DNA of 64,000 nucleotides from Tritrichomonas musculus (Eukaryota; Parabasalia; Tritrichomonadida; Tritrichomonadidae): assembly GCA_039105265.1 (NCBI GenBank), contig JAPFFF010000004.1:6987501-7051500 (forward strand), written 5' to 3'. The notes beneath the pieces were generated by a model. That model worked only from the letters and a program-made list of their open reading frames with translations, was not told the DNA's origin and did no database searches. Made by a program: the position numbers and the translations under genes. Positions 42,516-53,208 of the stretch are shown here, piece after piece (the stretch's first letter is position 1; each line of letters opens with the position of its first letter).

Positions 42516-44606
42516 ATGGCAACTCGTCTTCATATCAAAATTTGCGAAGCTAGAAATGTCCTCAAAATGGATGTTGGCGGCAAATCAGATCCTTATGTCA
42601 CACTTCGATTAAAGAGCCAAGACAAGAAAGACTATCAAAAGACCCAAATAATAAGTAACAATTCCAACCCAGTCTGGAACCAAGAATTTGATATCACTGC
42701 CACAGATCCAAATGATATGTTATTGATCAACATGTACGATGAAGATATCAAAATGGATGACAAAATGATGGATGAACTTCAATACCCAGTAAATTCATGG
42801 CCAGTTGGCGGACCAGTTGATCGAAAGGAAATCGATATCAAACTAAAGAAGAAGAACGCCGGCAAATTGGTCTTCGAAGTGCAAGCATTCCCAGCAGGAG
42901 GATACGCATCGGGTGTTTCTGAGCGTGCAGTCAACCTTGGAGGTGTCAACGGAACCAATGGATGCCTCCTTCAAATCAAGGCATTCGATGCAAGCGATGT
43001 CCTGAAGATGGACACAGTTGGCAAGTCAGATCCATATCTTCGATTCCGCCTGAAAGACAAGAAAGAATCAACTGTCAAGACACAAATCATCAGCAACACA
43101 AAGAACCCAGTGTGGAACGAAGAGTTGAGCCTTTATTCATTCAACAGAAACGCCGATGTCCTCGAGGTCGACATGCTCGATGAAGATATCAAGAAAGATG
43201 ACAAAATGATGGACAGAATTGAGATTCCATTGAGAGACCATCCAATTGGTGAGCATTATGTCTTCAATCAGAACATCAATTTAAAGAAGAAAGACGCAGG
43301 AAGACTTCACTTCGAAATCAACTTCTTGCCAGGCGATGGAAATGGATCAGCAATACAATCAAGAGACGCTCAACTCGGCCAATCATACGGTGCTCATCCA
43401 GGACACTTGAAGATCCGTGCAGTTAACGGAACAAATCTTAAGAAGATGGACACCGCTGGAAAATCCGATCCTTACATGACATTTGGACTTAAAGGACGAT
43501 CCGATTCAAAAGTCAAAACACAAGTCATTTCAAACAACTGCAATCCAGTCTGGAATGAAGATTTAACACTCGATGTTCCAGATATCAAGAATGACGTTTT
43601 ACTCGTCAACCTTTGGGATGAAGATCTCAAAAAGGACGACAGAATGATGAATGAACAATCAATCCCACTTTCAAGTGTTCCAATAGGACAAAGACAAGTC
43701 TTCAACAACAGCGTAAACCTTAAGAACAAAGATGCTGGAAACATCCACTACGAATATGTCCTCAATGAAGGATCAGCTGCAGAAGCCCGAGAAAGAGACA
43801 TTTCAGTTGCACAACCATGCAAAGTCATCGTTCACGCAATAAAAGGAGAGAAACTTAGGAAGCAAGACACACAAACAACTGATCCTTACCTTACATTGCA
43901 ATTGAAGGAAGATCCAAACAGCCTTAAAAGAACAAGGGCAATCAACCACGATTTGAATCCTGTTTGGAATCAAACATTCGAATTACACTCCAAAGATTGG
44001 AACAGCGATGCACTCGTTGTTAACATGGCGAACCAATCAGCAAGACACAATGGTGACAAAATGATGAACGAAGTTGAATTACCACTCCGTAATTGGCCAA
44101 TCGGCACTCACATCGATTACCAAGAGGATGTTTGCCTTAAGAAGAAGAAGGCAGGACGTGTTTATTTGGGAATTGATGTTCTTAACGAGGATCAGCCACC
44201 AGTTGCTCAACGTGATGTTGAAGAGACTCCTGTTCAAAGCACACAAGAATTAACTGAGCAGGAGACTGAAACAATTCAACCAACCGAAACCGAAACCGAA
44301 ACTGAAACAATTCAACCAACCGAGACTGAAACTGAAACATTGCCACCAACTGAAACTGAAACTGAAACATTGCCACCAACCGAAACTGAGACTGAAACAG
44401 AAACCGAAGTTACTCAAAGCCGTGGCATAAACCTTGATGATCCATCTGGTGATTACTGCGACTTCACATGGGGCGAATATGATTCAAGATACTCAACTGA
44501 CTTCACTGGATACACACAAAATTCATCATCTCTATCCAACATGCGTTCAACTGAAGAACGATTCCACCACCATCACCGAATCCATCCAGAAAATGATGCA
44601 AACTAA
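42516..44606 (+). CDS. Four-C2-domain protein with a Thr/Glu-repeat tail
   Basis: 696 residues. Four C2 domains lie in tandem at about 4-115, 147-260, 295-410 and 428-545. Each begins L.I...A..(V/L)(L/R)K(M/Q)D..GKSDPY and ends with NPVWNE, then D.W/M.DED.K.DD(K/R)MM. The aspartates of the calcium loops are kept in domains 1-3; the fourth is diverged (TTDPYLTLQL, NMANQSARHNGDKMM) and may not bind calcium. A C-terminal low-complexity tail has TETETET and PPTETETET units (about 585-640) and an end with HHHH. No transmembrane segment, so calcium-dependent membrane or cytoskeletal attachment is likely. C-ending codons (GTC, ATC, AAG) are frequent compared with neighbours, suggesting high expression. 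Intact. Confidence 0.92.
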   Translation: MATRLHIKICEARNVLKMDVGGKSDPYVTLRLKSQDKKDYQKTQIISNNSNPVWNQEFDITATDPNDMLLINMYDEDIKMDDKMMDELQYPVNSWPVGGPVDRKEIDIKLKKKNAGKLVFEVQAFPAGGYASGVSERAVNLGGVNGTNGCLLQIKAFDASDVLKMDTVGKSDPYLRFRLKDKKESTVKTQIISNTKNPVWNEELSLYSFNRNADVLEVDMLDEDIKKDDKMMDRIEIPLRDHPIGEHYVFNQNINLKKKDAGRLHFEINFLPGDGNGSAIQSRDAQLGQSYGAHPGHLKIRAVNGTNLKKMDTAGKSDPYMTFGLKGRSDSKVKTQVISNNCNPVWNEDLTLDVPDIKNDVLLVNLWDEDLKKDDRMMNEQSIPLSSVPIGQRQVFNNSVNLKNKDAGNIHYEYVLNEGSAAEARERDISVAQPCKVIVHAIKGEKLRKQDTQTTDPYLTLQLKEDPNSLKRTRAINHDLNPVWNQTFELHSKDWNSDALVVNMANQSARHNGDKMMNEVELPLRNWPIGTHIDYQEDVCLKKKKAGRVYLGIDVLNEDQPPVAQRDVEETPVQSTQELTEQETETIQPTETETETETIQPTETETETLPPTETETETLPPTETETETETEVTQSRGINLDDPSGDYCDFTWGEYDSRYSTDFTGYTQNSSSLSNMRSTEERFHHHHRIHPENDAN
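44256..44412 (+). repeat. Coding Thr-Glu repeat
   Basis: ACTGAAAC/ACCGAAAC hexamer-type repeat, in frame, encoding TETETE separated by IQPTE and LPPTE. It lies within the C2 gene. Confidence 0.85.
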
Positions 44607-44760
44607 AGTGATTTAATCCAGAAAAAAACCTAACTTTTTCACAACAAATGATTCAAACAAATCAACTTTAATTAATATCATGCTTAAAAAAATAATTTTT
44701 TATATTGCAAATACTTTTTTTTTATTCATTGAAGATTATGTTTATATATAAAAGTTTAAA

Positions 44761-47601
44761 TCATTTTTTTTTTCTGTAATTTGACAAAAGATCAACAATT
44801 TTGGTATTATCTCTATCCATGGCGTGATCAAGTGCTGTTTTACAAAATTTTAATTTAAAAAAACACCATTAATAATTTAAAAAAGTCAATTTCATTAAAA
44901 AAGCTAGTTTTAAAACATCATAAATATATCAGTATTTGAATATCCTTGGCATCAATATCAATGTCTTCATGTGATAATAAATACTGACAAATTTCTATGC
45001 TCTTCCAACGCGCAGCTATCATCAAAGCTGTCAAATTAAATACTCAAATTAAATCCCAAAAATAATTAGCTTTTTTTTAATTTTATTAAAAAGATATCAT
45101 TTGAATGTTATAAATGCTAATGTATTGAAATGTTTTTGATATTGATATCAATGTTTTCATGTGCAATTAGTAATCGAACAATATCGGAATTATACATATT
45201 AACAGCTGAAATTAATGCAGTATTGTTAACTACTAGAAATAAATTCCATTTAATAATATATAAATTCAAATATCATGAATAAAAAATCAGATTTGAATGT
45301 TATGATCACTTTTGTTTTAAAAATTTTTTTTATATTGACATCGATTCCTTCTTGTGCTAATAAAATCTCAACTATATCCTTTTCGTTTGCTGCTGCAGCA
45401 ACATTCAATGCCGTATCATTTAAAAAAAATTGGTTAAATTCCATAAATAATGTTAATATTTGAATCCAATTTAAAAAGCCAGTTTTAAATATGATAAAAA
45501 AAAGCGTAGATTTAAAATGTTTTGAATATTTATATCAATATCATTGTTCGTTAATAATAATCTAACATTTCTTGAGTGACCTGTTTCAGCAGCATTAATC
45601 AACGCTGTTTGATTTAATATTTGTTTGAAATTCCACAAATAAATGAAGTTTTCAATCATGTGAAAAAAAGGAGATTTGAACATTAAAAAAAATTTTTTTT
45701 TGTTTGATAATGTTTTGAATATTGACGTTTATATTTTTGTGAGCCAGTAGTAATCGAATGATTTCAGTATTATTCTTATTCTCAGCTATTATCAAAGCAG
45801 TATTATTAAATTGTTCACGAAAAATGCCATAAATGATTGCTATTTTGAATATCATAAAAAAGAATGATTCAAATTTCATAAAAAAAAATATTGATTTCAA
45901 ATATCTCTAATATTGACATCAGTTCCATCATATGATAATAATATTCGCATTATTTCTGTACGATCATACTTTGCAGCTAGAGTCAATGCTGACATATTTA
46001 AATGCTTGATGCGAATTCCATTAAATACAATATTTCAACGAACTAAAAAAAGATGGATTAAAATAGTATCAATGATTTTGCATTAAAATATCCTTGATAT
46101 TAACATCAATTCCTTCATGTTCAAGTAATAATTGAACTATTTCAGTTTGATTATGATATACAGCAATGATTAAAGCAGTATCGTTAAATAATAGACTCAA
46201 ACTCCAGAAAAGATTGAATCTTTAAACAACATAAAAAAAAATATTATTTTTAATTTTATGAATTTTGTCAATTTAAATTCCTTTTACATTAATATCAAAG
46301 CCTTTGAATGCTAGTAACAATAGAAGATTGGCACTAAAATTATTTTTTGCACCAGGAAGTAAAGATGTAAGATTAATTATTCAAGTTGAATATCATAAAA
46401 CAATTTTAATATTTCAATACCATTAAAACTTTGTATTAAAAAATGTCATTTAAAATGTTAATAATGAAATGTTTTTTGCGTTTATATCTATGTTTTGTTG
46501 TTGTATATAAAGCTTTACAAGTGTATAAAAACCAAATTCACAAAAAGAAAACAACAAGTTTTTGTTTATCAAATTTTCTGGGAAAAAACAATAATTATGA
46601 TATTTAACAACGAATCGATTTAACTTTTTCTTGAAGTCGTTTTCATTACTGTTTTCATCTTCTTCCATTAAATTAAGAATTATATAATTTGCGACGTCAT
46701 TATGATGACATTTAATTGATTCTTTAAGAGTTGAATCGAAATTGTTTCCTGGAGGAGAAACTTTGTTGTCTTCAAGATATTTAATTAACTCTGAATTTTT
46801 GCTATGAATTGCATATTTCCACAAGCTTGATGTCAATTCAACATTTTCATTTATTTTCAAGTATTTGATGATTTCAAGTGAACCAAAAAAAGCAGCATAT
46901 TCAATGAGAGTGATTTTTTTGTTCAATAAAAAAATATTTGTTTCATGGAGCGATTTTTTAATATAACTCTGCGGTGAAACATTATTTAAGTTAATATAAA
47001 CACCGAATTCTTTCACTTTATTCGATCGAATTAATTCACATAAATCATCATCATTTTCACCTTTTTTTCTTTTCTCATAGAAATCATTTGAAAGTTTTGA
47101 TAACATTTCACTATAAAAAACAATATTTTTTTCTGATTTCCCTTCTTTTTTCCATTGCTTGAGCCAAAATTTGATGATTTCTGGTGCAAAAAATAGTCCA
47201 AAATTCATTTTTACATGTTTTTCAGAATCTATTTGTGAGGAAATGTGTTCATCAACAGTAATAATTCCTTCTTGAAAGAGAAATAAGAGAATTCTTTTGT
47301 TATTTTCAAAAATTCCGAAAATTTCTGAGTTGGTTAAAAAATTCAATATTTGATTTTTAAAATGTAGAATAATTCGCTCAATTTTATTAATCAAGTCATT
47401 AACTCGATTATGATTATCACTGATTTTACATATTAGCAATAATAGTTCTTTTAATTCATGTTGATCTTTAATTATTTGTTGTTCAGAGATAAGATTAAGA
47501 AAGATTTCATAATTCTCTTCAGCATTTGATTCATCTTCGATATATTCTAGAAGAGCTTTTTGAACATTTTTCATTTTATCCACATATTCTTTGATGCTCA
47601 T
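44761..47601 (-). CDS. DUF3447/ankyrin protein split into a long first exon and nine single-repeat modules
   Basis: The first exon runs from the ATG at 47,601 (MSIKEYVDKMKNVQKALLEY) to about 46,469. It carries the DUF3447-type region (ITLIEYAAFFGSLEIIKYLK) and the first ankyrin repeat, ending LYIQQQNIDINAKNI. Nine further ankyrin repeats follow as separate open modules: about 46,374-46,278, 46,188-46,088, 46,001-45,904, 45,810-45,710, 45,617-45,517, 45,423-45,325, 45,230-45,129, 45,040-44,940 and 44,846-44,761. Typical readings are FNDTALIIAVYHNQTEIVQL and LNDTALNVAAAANEKDIVEI. The last ends LLSNYRKKK with TGA at 44,761-44,763. All modules are free of stops, while the 86-94-base spacers contain many. 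I infer introns, but the junctions lack a consistent GT...AG. A decayed array is the alternative. Confidence 0.7.
44847..46468 (-). repeat. Tandem ~190-bp exon-spacer modules, nine units
   Basis: The conserved T-A-L codons recur at about 44,833, 45,028, 45,215, 45,408, 45,604, 45,798, 45,986, 46,174 and 46,360, a period of 186-196 bases. Spacers share a T-rich middle with ATTCAAAT-like words and an ATGGAATTT-like word 10-20 bases before each module (ATGGAATTT, ATGGCATTT, GTGGAATTT, TGGGATTT, TGGAGTTT). Both module and spacer were therefore duplicated together. Confidence 0.8.
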
Positions 47602-47614
47602 TTTTTTAAAAAAA

Positions 47615-47622
47615 ATAAATGA
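47615..47622 (-). promoter_or_regulatory. Probable initiator (Inr) of the ankyrin gene
   Basis: TCATTTAT on the minus strand matches the core of the Inr (TCA, T, T, T), 13 bases before the ATG at 47,601. Confidence 0.4.
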
Positions 47623-48547
47623 GTCAAAAAGTTCTATAAAAATTTGATTAAAGTTAAAAAATTCGATTTTCTCTTCTGATATTAGTTTTAATAATTTTTA
47701 TTTTTAATTTTTTGCCTTTTTCAACTATATATATGAATATAAAGAGTTAAAAATTCAGTTAATTATTTTTTATCTTAAGTTATTAATAAATACAAAAAAT
47801 TTATCAAACCTCAATTATTCTGAAAAAATAAAATATAAATCATTCAAAATATACTTTATGTTTTAGAAAAAGTTAAATATCGGTTGAAAATTCAATTGGA
47901 ATTTTCAAGCATTTCAATTACACGTTCTTTTAGCAAAATTAGATGTTTTTCCGTGATAACTAGCAAATATATATTCATCACTGCTTTAACATTTTGGCTT
48001 TGCAACTAAAACTAAGCAAATATTATTTGAATAATATTTTTTTGTAAAAATAAGCAAATATTCAAATTATAACATTTTCTTTATCATTTGACGATACACA
48101 GCTCTGACTCTTTTCCAATAATTTTACAAATGCAAGTTAACCTTTCTATTTTGATTTTATTAATAAAATATACTTAATTAAATATATGATAATTTATTGT
48201 TTAGTGTATAAACTGCAAATTCAACATTTGAATTATAATGTTATCTTATTGTTAAATAATAATATAGAAGGGCAGATCTCAAAGAGTAAGAGGATGATAA
48301 GAATAATATTTTTTTAGGTATATATTATTGGACGCATTAGATAATTTCCCAATACTATAGTATTTTTGACATTAGAAAAAAAGATATGTTAATTTCTTGT
48401 TTTTGTTTTCTAAGGTGAATTATAAATCGTTTAGGTCAAAAAATTAATAGCTTTTGAATATTAAAAGCAAATTTTTGCAATTTTATTCAATTCTATTTTT
48501 TACTTTTTTAAAAAACGTGATTTTAATTATTTGATAAAATGAAATAG

Positions 48548-48581
<34 letters not shown>

Positions 48582-49170
48582 AATGGCAAAATAAAAATTG
48601 AATATTTTTATTCAAAATCATTAATTATATATTTGTAGGTTTATATCAGAAATTCAAAGATTAATTTTACATTTTTTAGCATAATTAAAATGTAGAAACT
48701 GCAGATTATTTTTAAAAAAGTTACAAATTAAAATATCAGAAAGATTTAGTTTGGATACCTTATTTAAAAAAAAAAAAATATTGAAATATCTCAATATTAA
48801 ATATTTATAAATTTTTTGCAAAAGTGGAAATAAGTTCCAAACTTTTATTTTTTGAAGAACGATAAAGGCCAATTTTGACCTTAGCTGCTTCGGGCAAATC
48901 CGATTTCCCAAAAAAGAAAAAAGATTAATCTATATATATATATAAACGCAGGCCCTCTCAATTTTAAAATCAACCTTTTTGCAGTTCTTCTGTGATATTT
49001 AAAATCTCCGTATTATTCTTACAATGAATCTTCTCTTTTTTAAGCACAAAATTGCGAATAAAAGGTAGTTTTCATTCAAAATGAATTTTTTTTTATTATT
49101 ATTAATTGAATTAATTGAATTAGATTATTTTTATTTATTTATTTATTTTTTTATTATTGTTATTAATTCA
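47623..49170. other. Intergenic, A+T-rich
   Basis: No gene. A poly(T) tract of about 32 bases is at 48,550-48,581 and an (AT)n run at 48,932-48,944. The minus frame at 48,654-48,911 is compositional. Confidence 0.5.
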
Positions 49171-49179
49171 ATTAATTTC

Positions 49180-49495
49180 AGCCAAGAAACAAATCAGCCA
49201 AGGAACAACTTAGCAAAGGACCAACTTACCCAAGAAACAACTTAGCCAAGGAGCAACTCAGCCAAGAAACAACTCAGCCAAGGAGTATCTCATGCAAGGA
49301 GCAACTCAGCCAAGGAGCAACTCAGCCAAGGAGTAACTCAGCCAAGAAACAACTTAGCCAAGGAGCAACTTAGCAAATGAACACCTTAGCAAATGAACAA
49401 CTCAGCCAAGAAATAACTCATCAAAGGAACAACTCAGTAAAGAATCAACTTAGCCAAGAAACAACTCAGCATAAAAGCAACTCATCACAGGATTG
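49180..49495. repeat. 16-bp minisatellite
   Basis: About 19-20 copies of CAACTCAGCCAAGGAG with variants (CAACTTAGCCAAGAAA, CAACTCAGCAAAGGAA). The period of 16 is not a multiple of three and no frame stays open, so it is not coding. Confidence 0.9.
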
Positions 49496-49624
49496 CTACA
49501 CTTATTGGTGATGAATAAGAAAGATTTGGTAAGATAAAATGCTACACTTATCGGTTTTTTTAATAAAGAGAATTTTTTAACTCAAATCTTTTTTTTTATT
49601 AATAATAATATTATTATTAAACGG

Positions 49625-50055
49625 GAATAGATGAAATTGGATAAAAAAGAAGAGAATAAGAGAGATTGGATAAGATAGAAAAGAATGAGAATAAGAAATA
49701 TTGAATAAGATAAAAGAGAATAAGAAAGATTAAATGAGATAGAAGAGAATAAGAAAGATCAAATGAGATAGAAGAGAATATGAGAGATTCGATAAGATAG
49801 AAGAGAATGAGAATAAGAAAGATCGAATAAGATAAAAGATAATTAGAAAGATTAGATGAAATAGGAGAGAATAGGTGATATTGGATGAGAAAGATTAAAT
49901 GAGAGAGAAGGGAATAAGTGAGATTAGATAAGATAAATGAGAATAAGAAAGATTGGATGAAATAGAAGAGAATAGAAGAGAATGGATATGAAAGATTAGG
50001 ATAAGAGAGATTGGGTGAAATGAAAAAGAATAAGAGAAATTAGATAAGATTTCAG
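49625..50055. repeat. Purine-rich degenerate minisatellite
   Basis: About 430 bases almost free of C, built of words such as AGAGAATAAGAAAGATT, GGATAAGATAGAA and GAATGAGATAGAAGA in irregular order. A long polypurine stretch of this kind can adopt triplex structure. No ORF. Confidence 0.8.
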
Positions 50056-50694
50056 TTTGTTATCAACCGATATTTTACATTTTCTAAAACATAAATCATA
50101 TTTTGAATATGATTATTATTTAAAAAAAAAAATTTCTGAGGATATTAAGATTTCAGTTTGACCTACAAATACTAAAAATGAAGCAAATAATGACAATAAT
50201 ATATTTATTTCATATATTAATGATGATATTAATTTCGAGGATATATTTTTTTTCTGATTTAGTTTAATAAAGATTTAAAACAAAAAGATTATATGATTTA
50301 AACTTATATGCAAAATACGATGAATTAAATTTACTTTTTAGATGATTAATTAAAGAAACAAAAAAATAAAAATAGAAACCATGATATTATATATTTATAG
50401 TAATTTAAACTTTATCTTTTCCCAGTGTTTTAGGTCAATAACCACCTTGAATATATAGTAAGTTAATCTTAATGTGATAATATGTTATTTTGGTGAAGTT
50501 ATAAACATTTGATTTATAACATTTGTACATCAACACATTCTATTATTTATTTTCAAATATTTTAAAATCACAAATACCAATTATAAGAAAAAATTATTTT
50601 ATCATTTTATTTTAAAATGATATCAATTTTGCAATTATTTTTATATCACATTTCATATCTAATATCATGAAAATCGATAATCTCGATATCAGAT
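50056..50694. other. Intergenic, nothing seen
   Basis: A+T-rich. AAGATTTCAGTTTG occurs at both 50,036-50,052 and 50,145-50,160, a short direct repeat. No gene. Confidence 0.4.
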
Positions 50695-50815
50695 TTTTAA
50701 ACTGATAATTAAGTATCAGGTGTAAAAAACTGAAGTTTTTGATATGGATTCCCAAGCTAACAAGCCTAATGAGAAGTCAACTAAGGCTTCTTCTTAAGCC
50801 TTAGTTTTTGTATTT
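50695..50815 (+). ncRNA. Candidate small structured RNA or mini-ORF with terminator hairpin
   Basis: A perfect 9-bp hairpin (CTAAGGCTT, loop CTTCTT, AAGCCTTAG; 50,781-50,804) is followed at once by T5, as in a Pol III or intrinsic-type terminator. A second hairpin (AAAAACT GA AGTTTTT) lies at about 50,727-50,743. Between them a 16-codon ORF from the ATG at 50,745 (MDSQANKPNEKSTKASS) ends inside the hairpin. Base composition is higher in G+C than the flanks. It could be a small RNA gene or a remnant of a coding end. Confidence 0.3.
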
Positions 50816-50929
50816 TCAATTGTATACAACTTGTCCGTTTAAAAATTACAATTGTAATTACAATTTTTATCTTGATCTACAATTATTTTTTTAAATTAAA
50901 AATGTTTTAAATAATTTTAAAATAAAATA

Positions 50930-51824
50930 TAGGTGTGGCGATCGGAAGTGAAGTGTCAAAAAATTGAAATAAAACTTAAAAAAACCATAGATCATAAATT
51001 AAACCAATTAATTAAATGTTGCATCCTATATTGATTATATATTTTGAATAAAAAATAAAATTCTATGTGCGAAATTTAAGATATAAAATAAATGATTTTT
51101 TCATTCAATTATAAGACATGTTATATAAAAAATATGATTTGTTTTAAGCTTTATATAAAAAATTTATAAGCCATTCGCATATTAAACCACTCGAATATTT
51201 TTAAATAGCTTAAATTTATCAGGAAAAAATATTGAAACTTACAAAATAATAAATAAAATATTATTTTTTTTATCATTTCATATAAATCAATCAAGAAATT
51301 GGAGAAAGGAATTTATAATGTTCTATAGAATAGGAATAAACAATTTTTTTTTAATTCATTATGAATAAAATATAAAAATTATTTATCCCAATTCATTCAA
51401 AACTGGCAAAAACGAATTGACTTTTGTTTTTACTCCTTTGTAAAATATTTATTTTATTTTTTTAAGCACAAGTTACTTATATTATATAATTCAAATTATC
51501 ATTTCTAAATTGAATGTTCTAAAAATTATATTTTAGGGAAGCTACTTTCTTTTTTGGCGTCATATGTTTTTTCTTTAATATTGTTTACTCGAGAATCTTT
51601 ACATAAGTTGGAAAAATATAATAAAGTTTCATTTTTCATTAGGAAAAAACGATTATTTTCAATTGAATTTCATATTTATTCATATCTTGGAAATGCTACA
51701 TAAAATTTTAAAAATAATAATTTTATAAATATTATATTACAATTTAATCCACCAATACAAAATATCATCCAATTCTATGGATTTTTCATTTTTTCTGACA
51801 CTTCACTTCCGATCGCCACACCTA
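50930..51824. mobile_element. TA-flanked inverted-repeat element, 895 bp, non-autonomous
   Basis: Ends are near-perfect inverted repeats of about 30 bases: TAGGTGTGGCGATCGGAAGT then GAAGTGTCA at the left, and its complement ending ...GCCACACCTA at 51,824. TA lies just outside each end (50,928-50,929 and 51,825-51,826), the Tc1/mariner-type duplication. The interior is A+T-rich with no transposase. A diverged single end is at 5,235-5,275. Confidence 0.8.
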
Positions 51825-51826
51825 TA

Positions 51827-52410
51827 ATAAAATGATAAAATAATAAAATGTTTTTCAAATTAAATTATATTATTTTTAATTCTTCATAAAATTAAAAAAA
51901 ATTTATTCGCATTCAAAAAGTTTCATTATTATCACAACTCAAAAAATCGTTTTTTTAATAAAAAAGACGTTAAAAATACGTTTACAGAATTTGTGATTTA
52001 AAAAAAATAAGGCCTACTTCTTCAACAATTTTTCTTTATTTTTTAATCATATAATTTATTTATATGTATATTTTTATTTCTAAAATTTTTTAAATTTTAT
52101 AAGGTTATTATAATGAGTCAACTTAATGATATAATAGTTAATGATATTCTGATTTTATTTGGTCAAGAAAAATTATATCATCAGAAATTTTTTTTAATCG
52201 TAATGGACAATTTTTTTCGATAAAAAACACCAAATACAATGCAATTTATGAAAAAATGGTGATTTTTTCTAAAAAAAAAAAAAAAAAAAAAAAAGTTTGA
52301 AAAAGTCTTGTTTCAATTCCTGTACTATAGAGCTTTTTGAGAGTTTTAATGAATTTTAAAAATTTTTTAAAAAACATTTTTTATTAATTTCTTTGAAAAA
52401 AAATACATTG
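51827..52410. other. Intergenic, nothing seen
   Basis: A+T-rich, with a poly(A) run at 52,272-52,294. No supported feature and no clear Inr before the hydrolase. Confidence 0.5.
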
Positions 52411-53208
52411 ATGCATTATTTTACACAAGGAGAAAAAGACATTGTGAGTAAAATTCCATATGGTAACAACCCAAGTGCGGCTCATTACGTTCAAGCAGAT
52501 GATGCCAAAATATATTATGAAGTATATGGAAAAGGCGAGCCTTGCCTTGTTATTCATGGTGGAGGTGTTGGATGCACTTATGAAATGGGACGTTTTATTG
52601 ATGAGCTTTCTAAACATTATCTTGTCATTGCTCCTTCATCGAGAGGCCACGGAAAATCAGAAATAGGAACCAAAAGAGTCACATATGAGCAAAAAGCCAA
52701 TGATTTCATGGCAGTTGTCAATGATGTCACCAAAGACCAATTTATTATTTGTGGATTTTCAGATGGTGCATATGCTTCATATAAAATTGCATCAATGCAT
52801 CCAGATCGTGTCAAGAAAATCATCGCAATTGGCGCAGGTGAAAATATTCCAGGATTACGAAAGATACCGTTGAATAAACTTGAAGATTTCGCCAAAATTG
52901 ACGAGAATTACATTAAAGAAAAAATTGCTTTGTGTCCAGAACCAGAAAAGTTACAAAGCTTCTTGGATGACAACTTAACATTTTTCAACAATGAAACGAT
53001 AAGTAAACAAATATTCAATAGCATTCAATGTCCAACATTGCTGATGTGTGGTGAGCTTGATGGAAACGCTCCTTTGGACACTGTCCTAAATGCTTACAAA
53101 ATGATTCCAAAAGCACAACTTGCAGTTATTGCAAACGCTCCTCATACTGTGTTTTTGACCAATTTTGATGCTGTATGGGCAAATATTAAACCGTTTTTGA
53201 ACCTTTAA
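52411..53208 (+). CDS. Alpha/beta-hydrolase
   Basis: 265 residues from the ATG at 52,411 (MHYFTQGEKDIVSKIPYGNN). It is an alpha/beta-hydrolase fold enzyme with the full triad: oxyanion region HGGGVG at 49-54, nucleophile elbow GFSDGA with Ser117, acid Asp217 in CGELDGNAP, and His245 in NAPHTVFL. The usual length for the family is 250-300. Closest type is the small bacterial esterase/lactonase group (proline iminopeptidase-like), so substrate cannot be told. No signal peptide, so cytosolic. The GFSDGA elbow and overall style are bacterial, suggesting past transfer. The gene is intact. Confidence 0.9.
   Translation: MHYFTQGEKDIVSKIPYGNNPSAAHYVQADDAKIYYEVYGKGEPCLVIHGGGVGCTYEMGRFIDELSKHYLVIAPSSRGHGKSEIGTKRVTYEQKANDFMAVVNDVTKDQFIICGFSDGAYASYKIASMHPDRVKKIIAIGAGENIPGLRKIPLNKLEDFAKIDENYIKEKIALCPEPEKLQSFLDDNLTFFNNETISKQIFNSIQCPTLLMCGELDGNAPLDTVLNAYKMIPKAQLAVIANAPHTVFLTNFDAVWANIKPFLNL

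Noticed and set aside
44847-46468. Simple pseudogene explanation for the ankyrin array
   Set aside because: Not excluded, but disfavoured: all nine modules keep open frames and key ankyrin residues while every spacer has stops.
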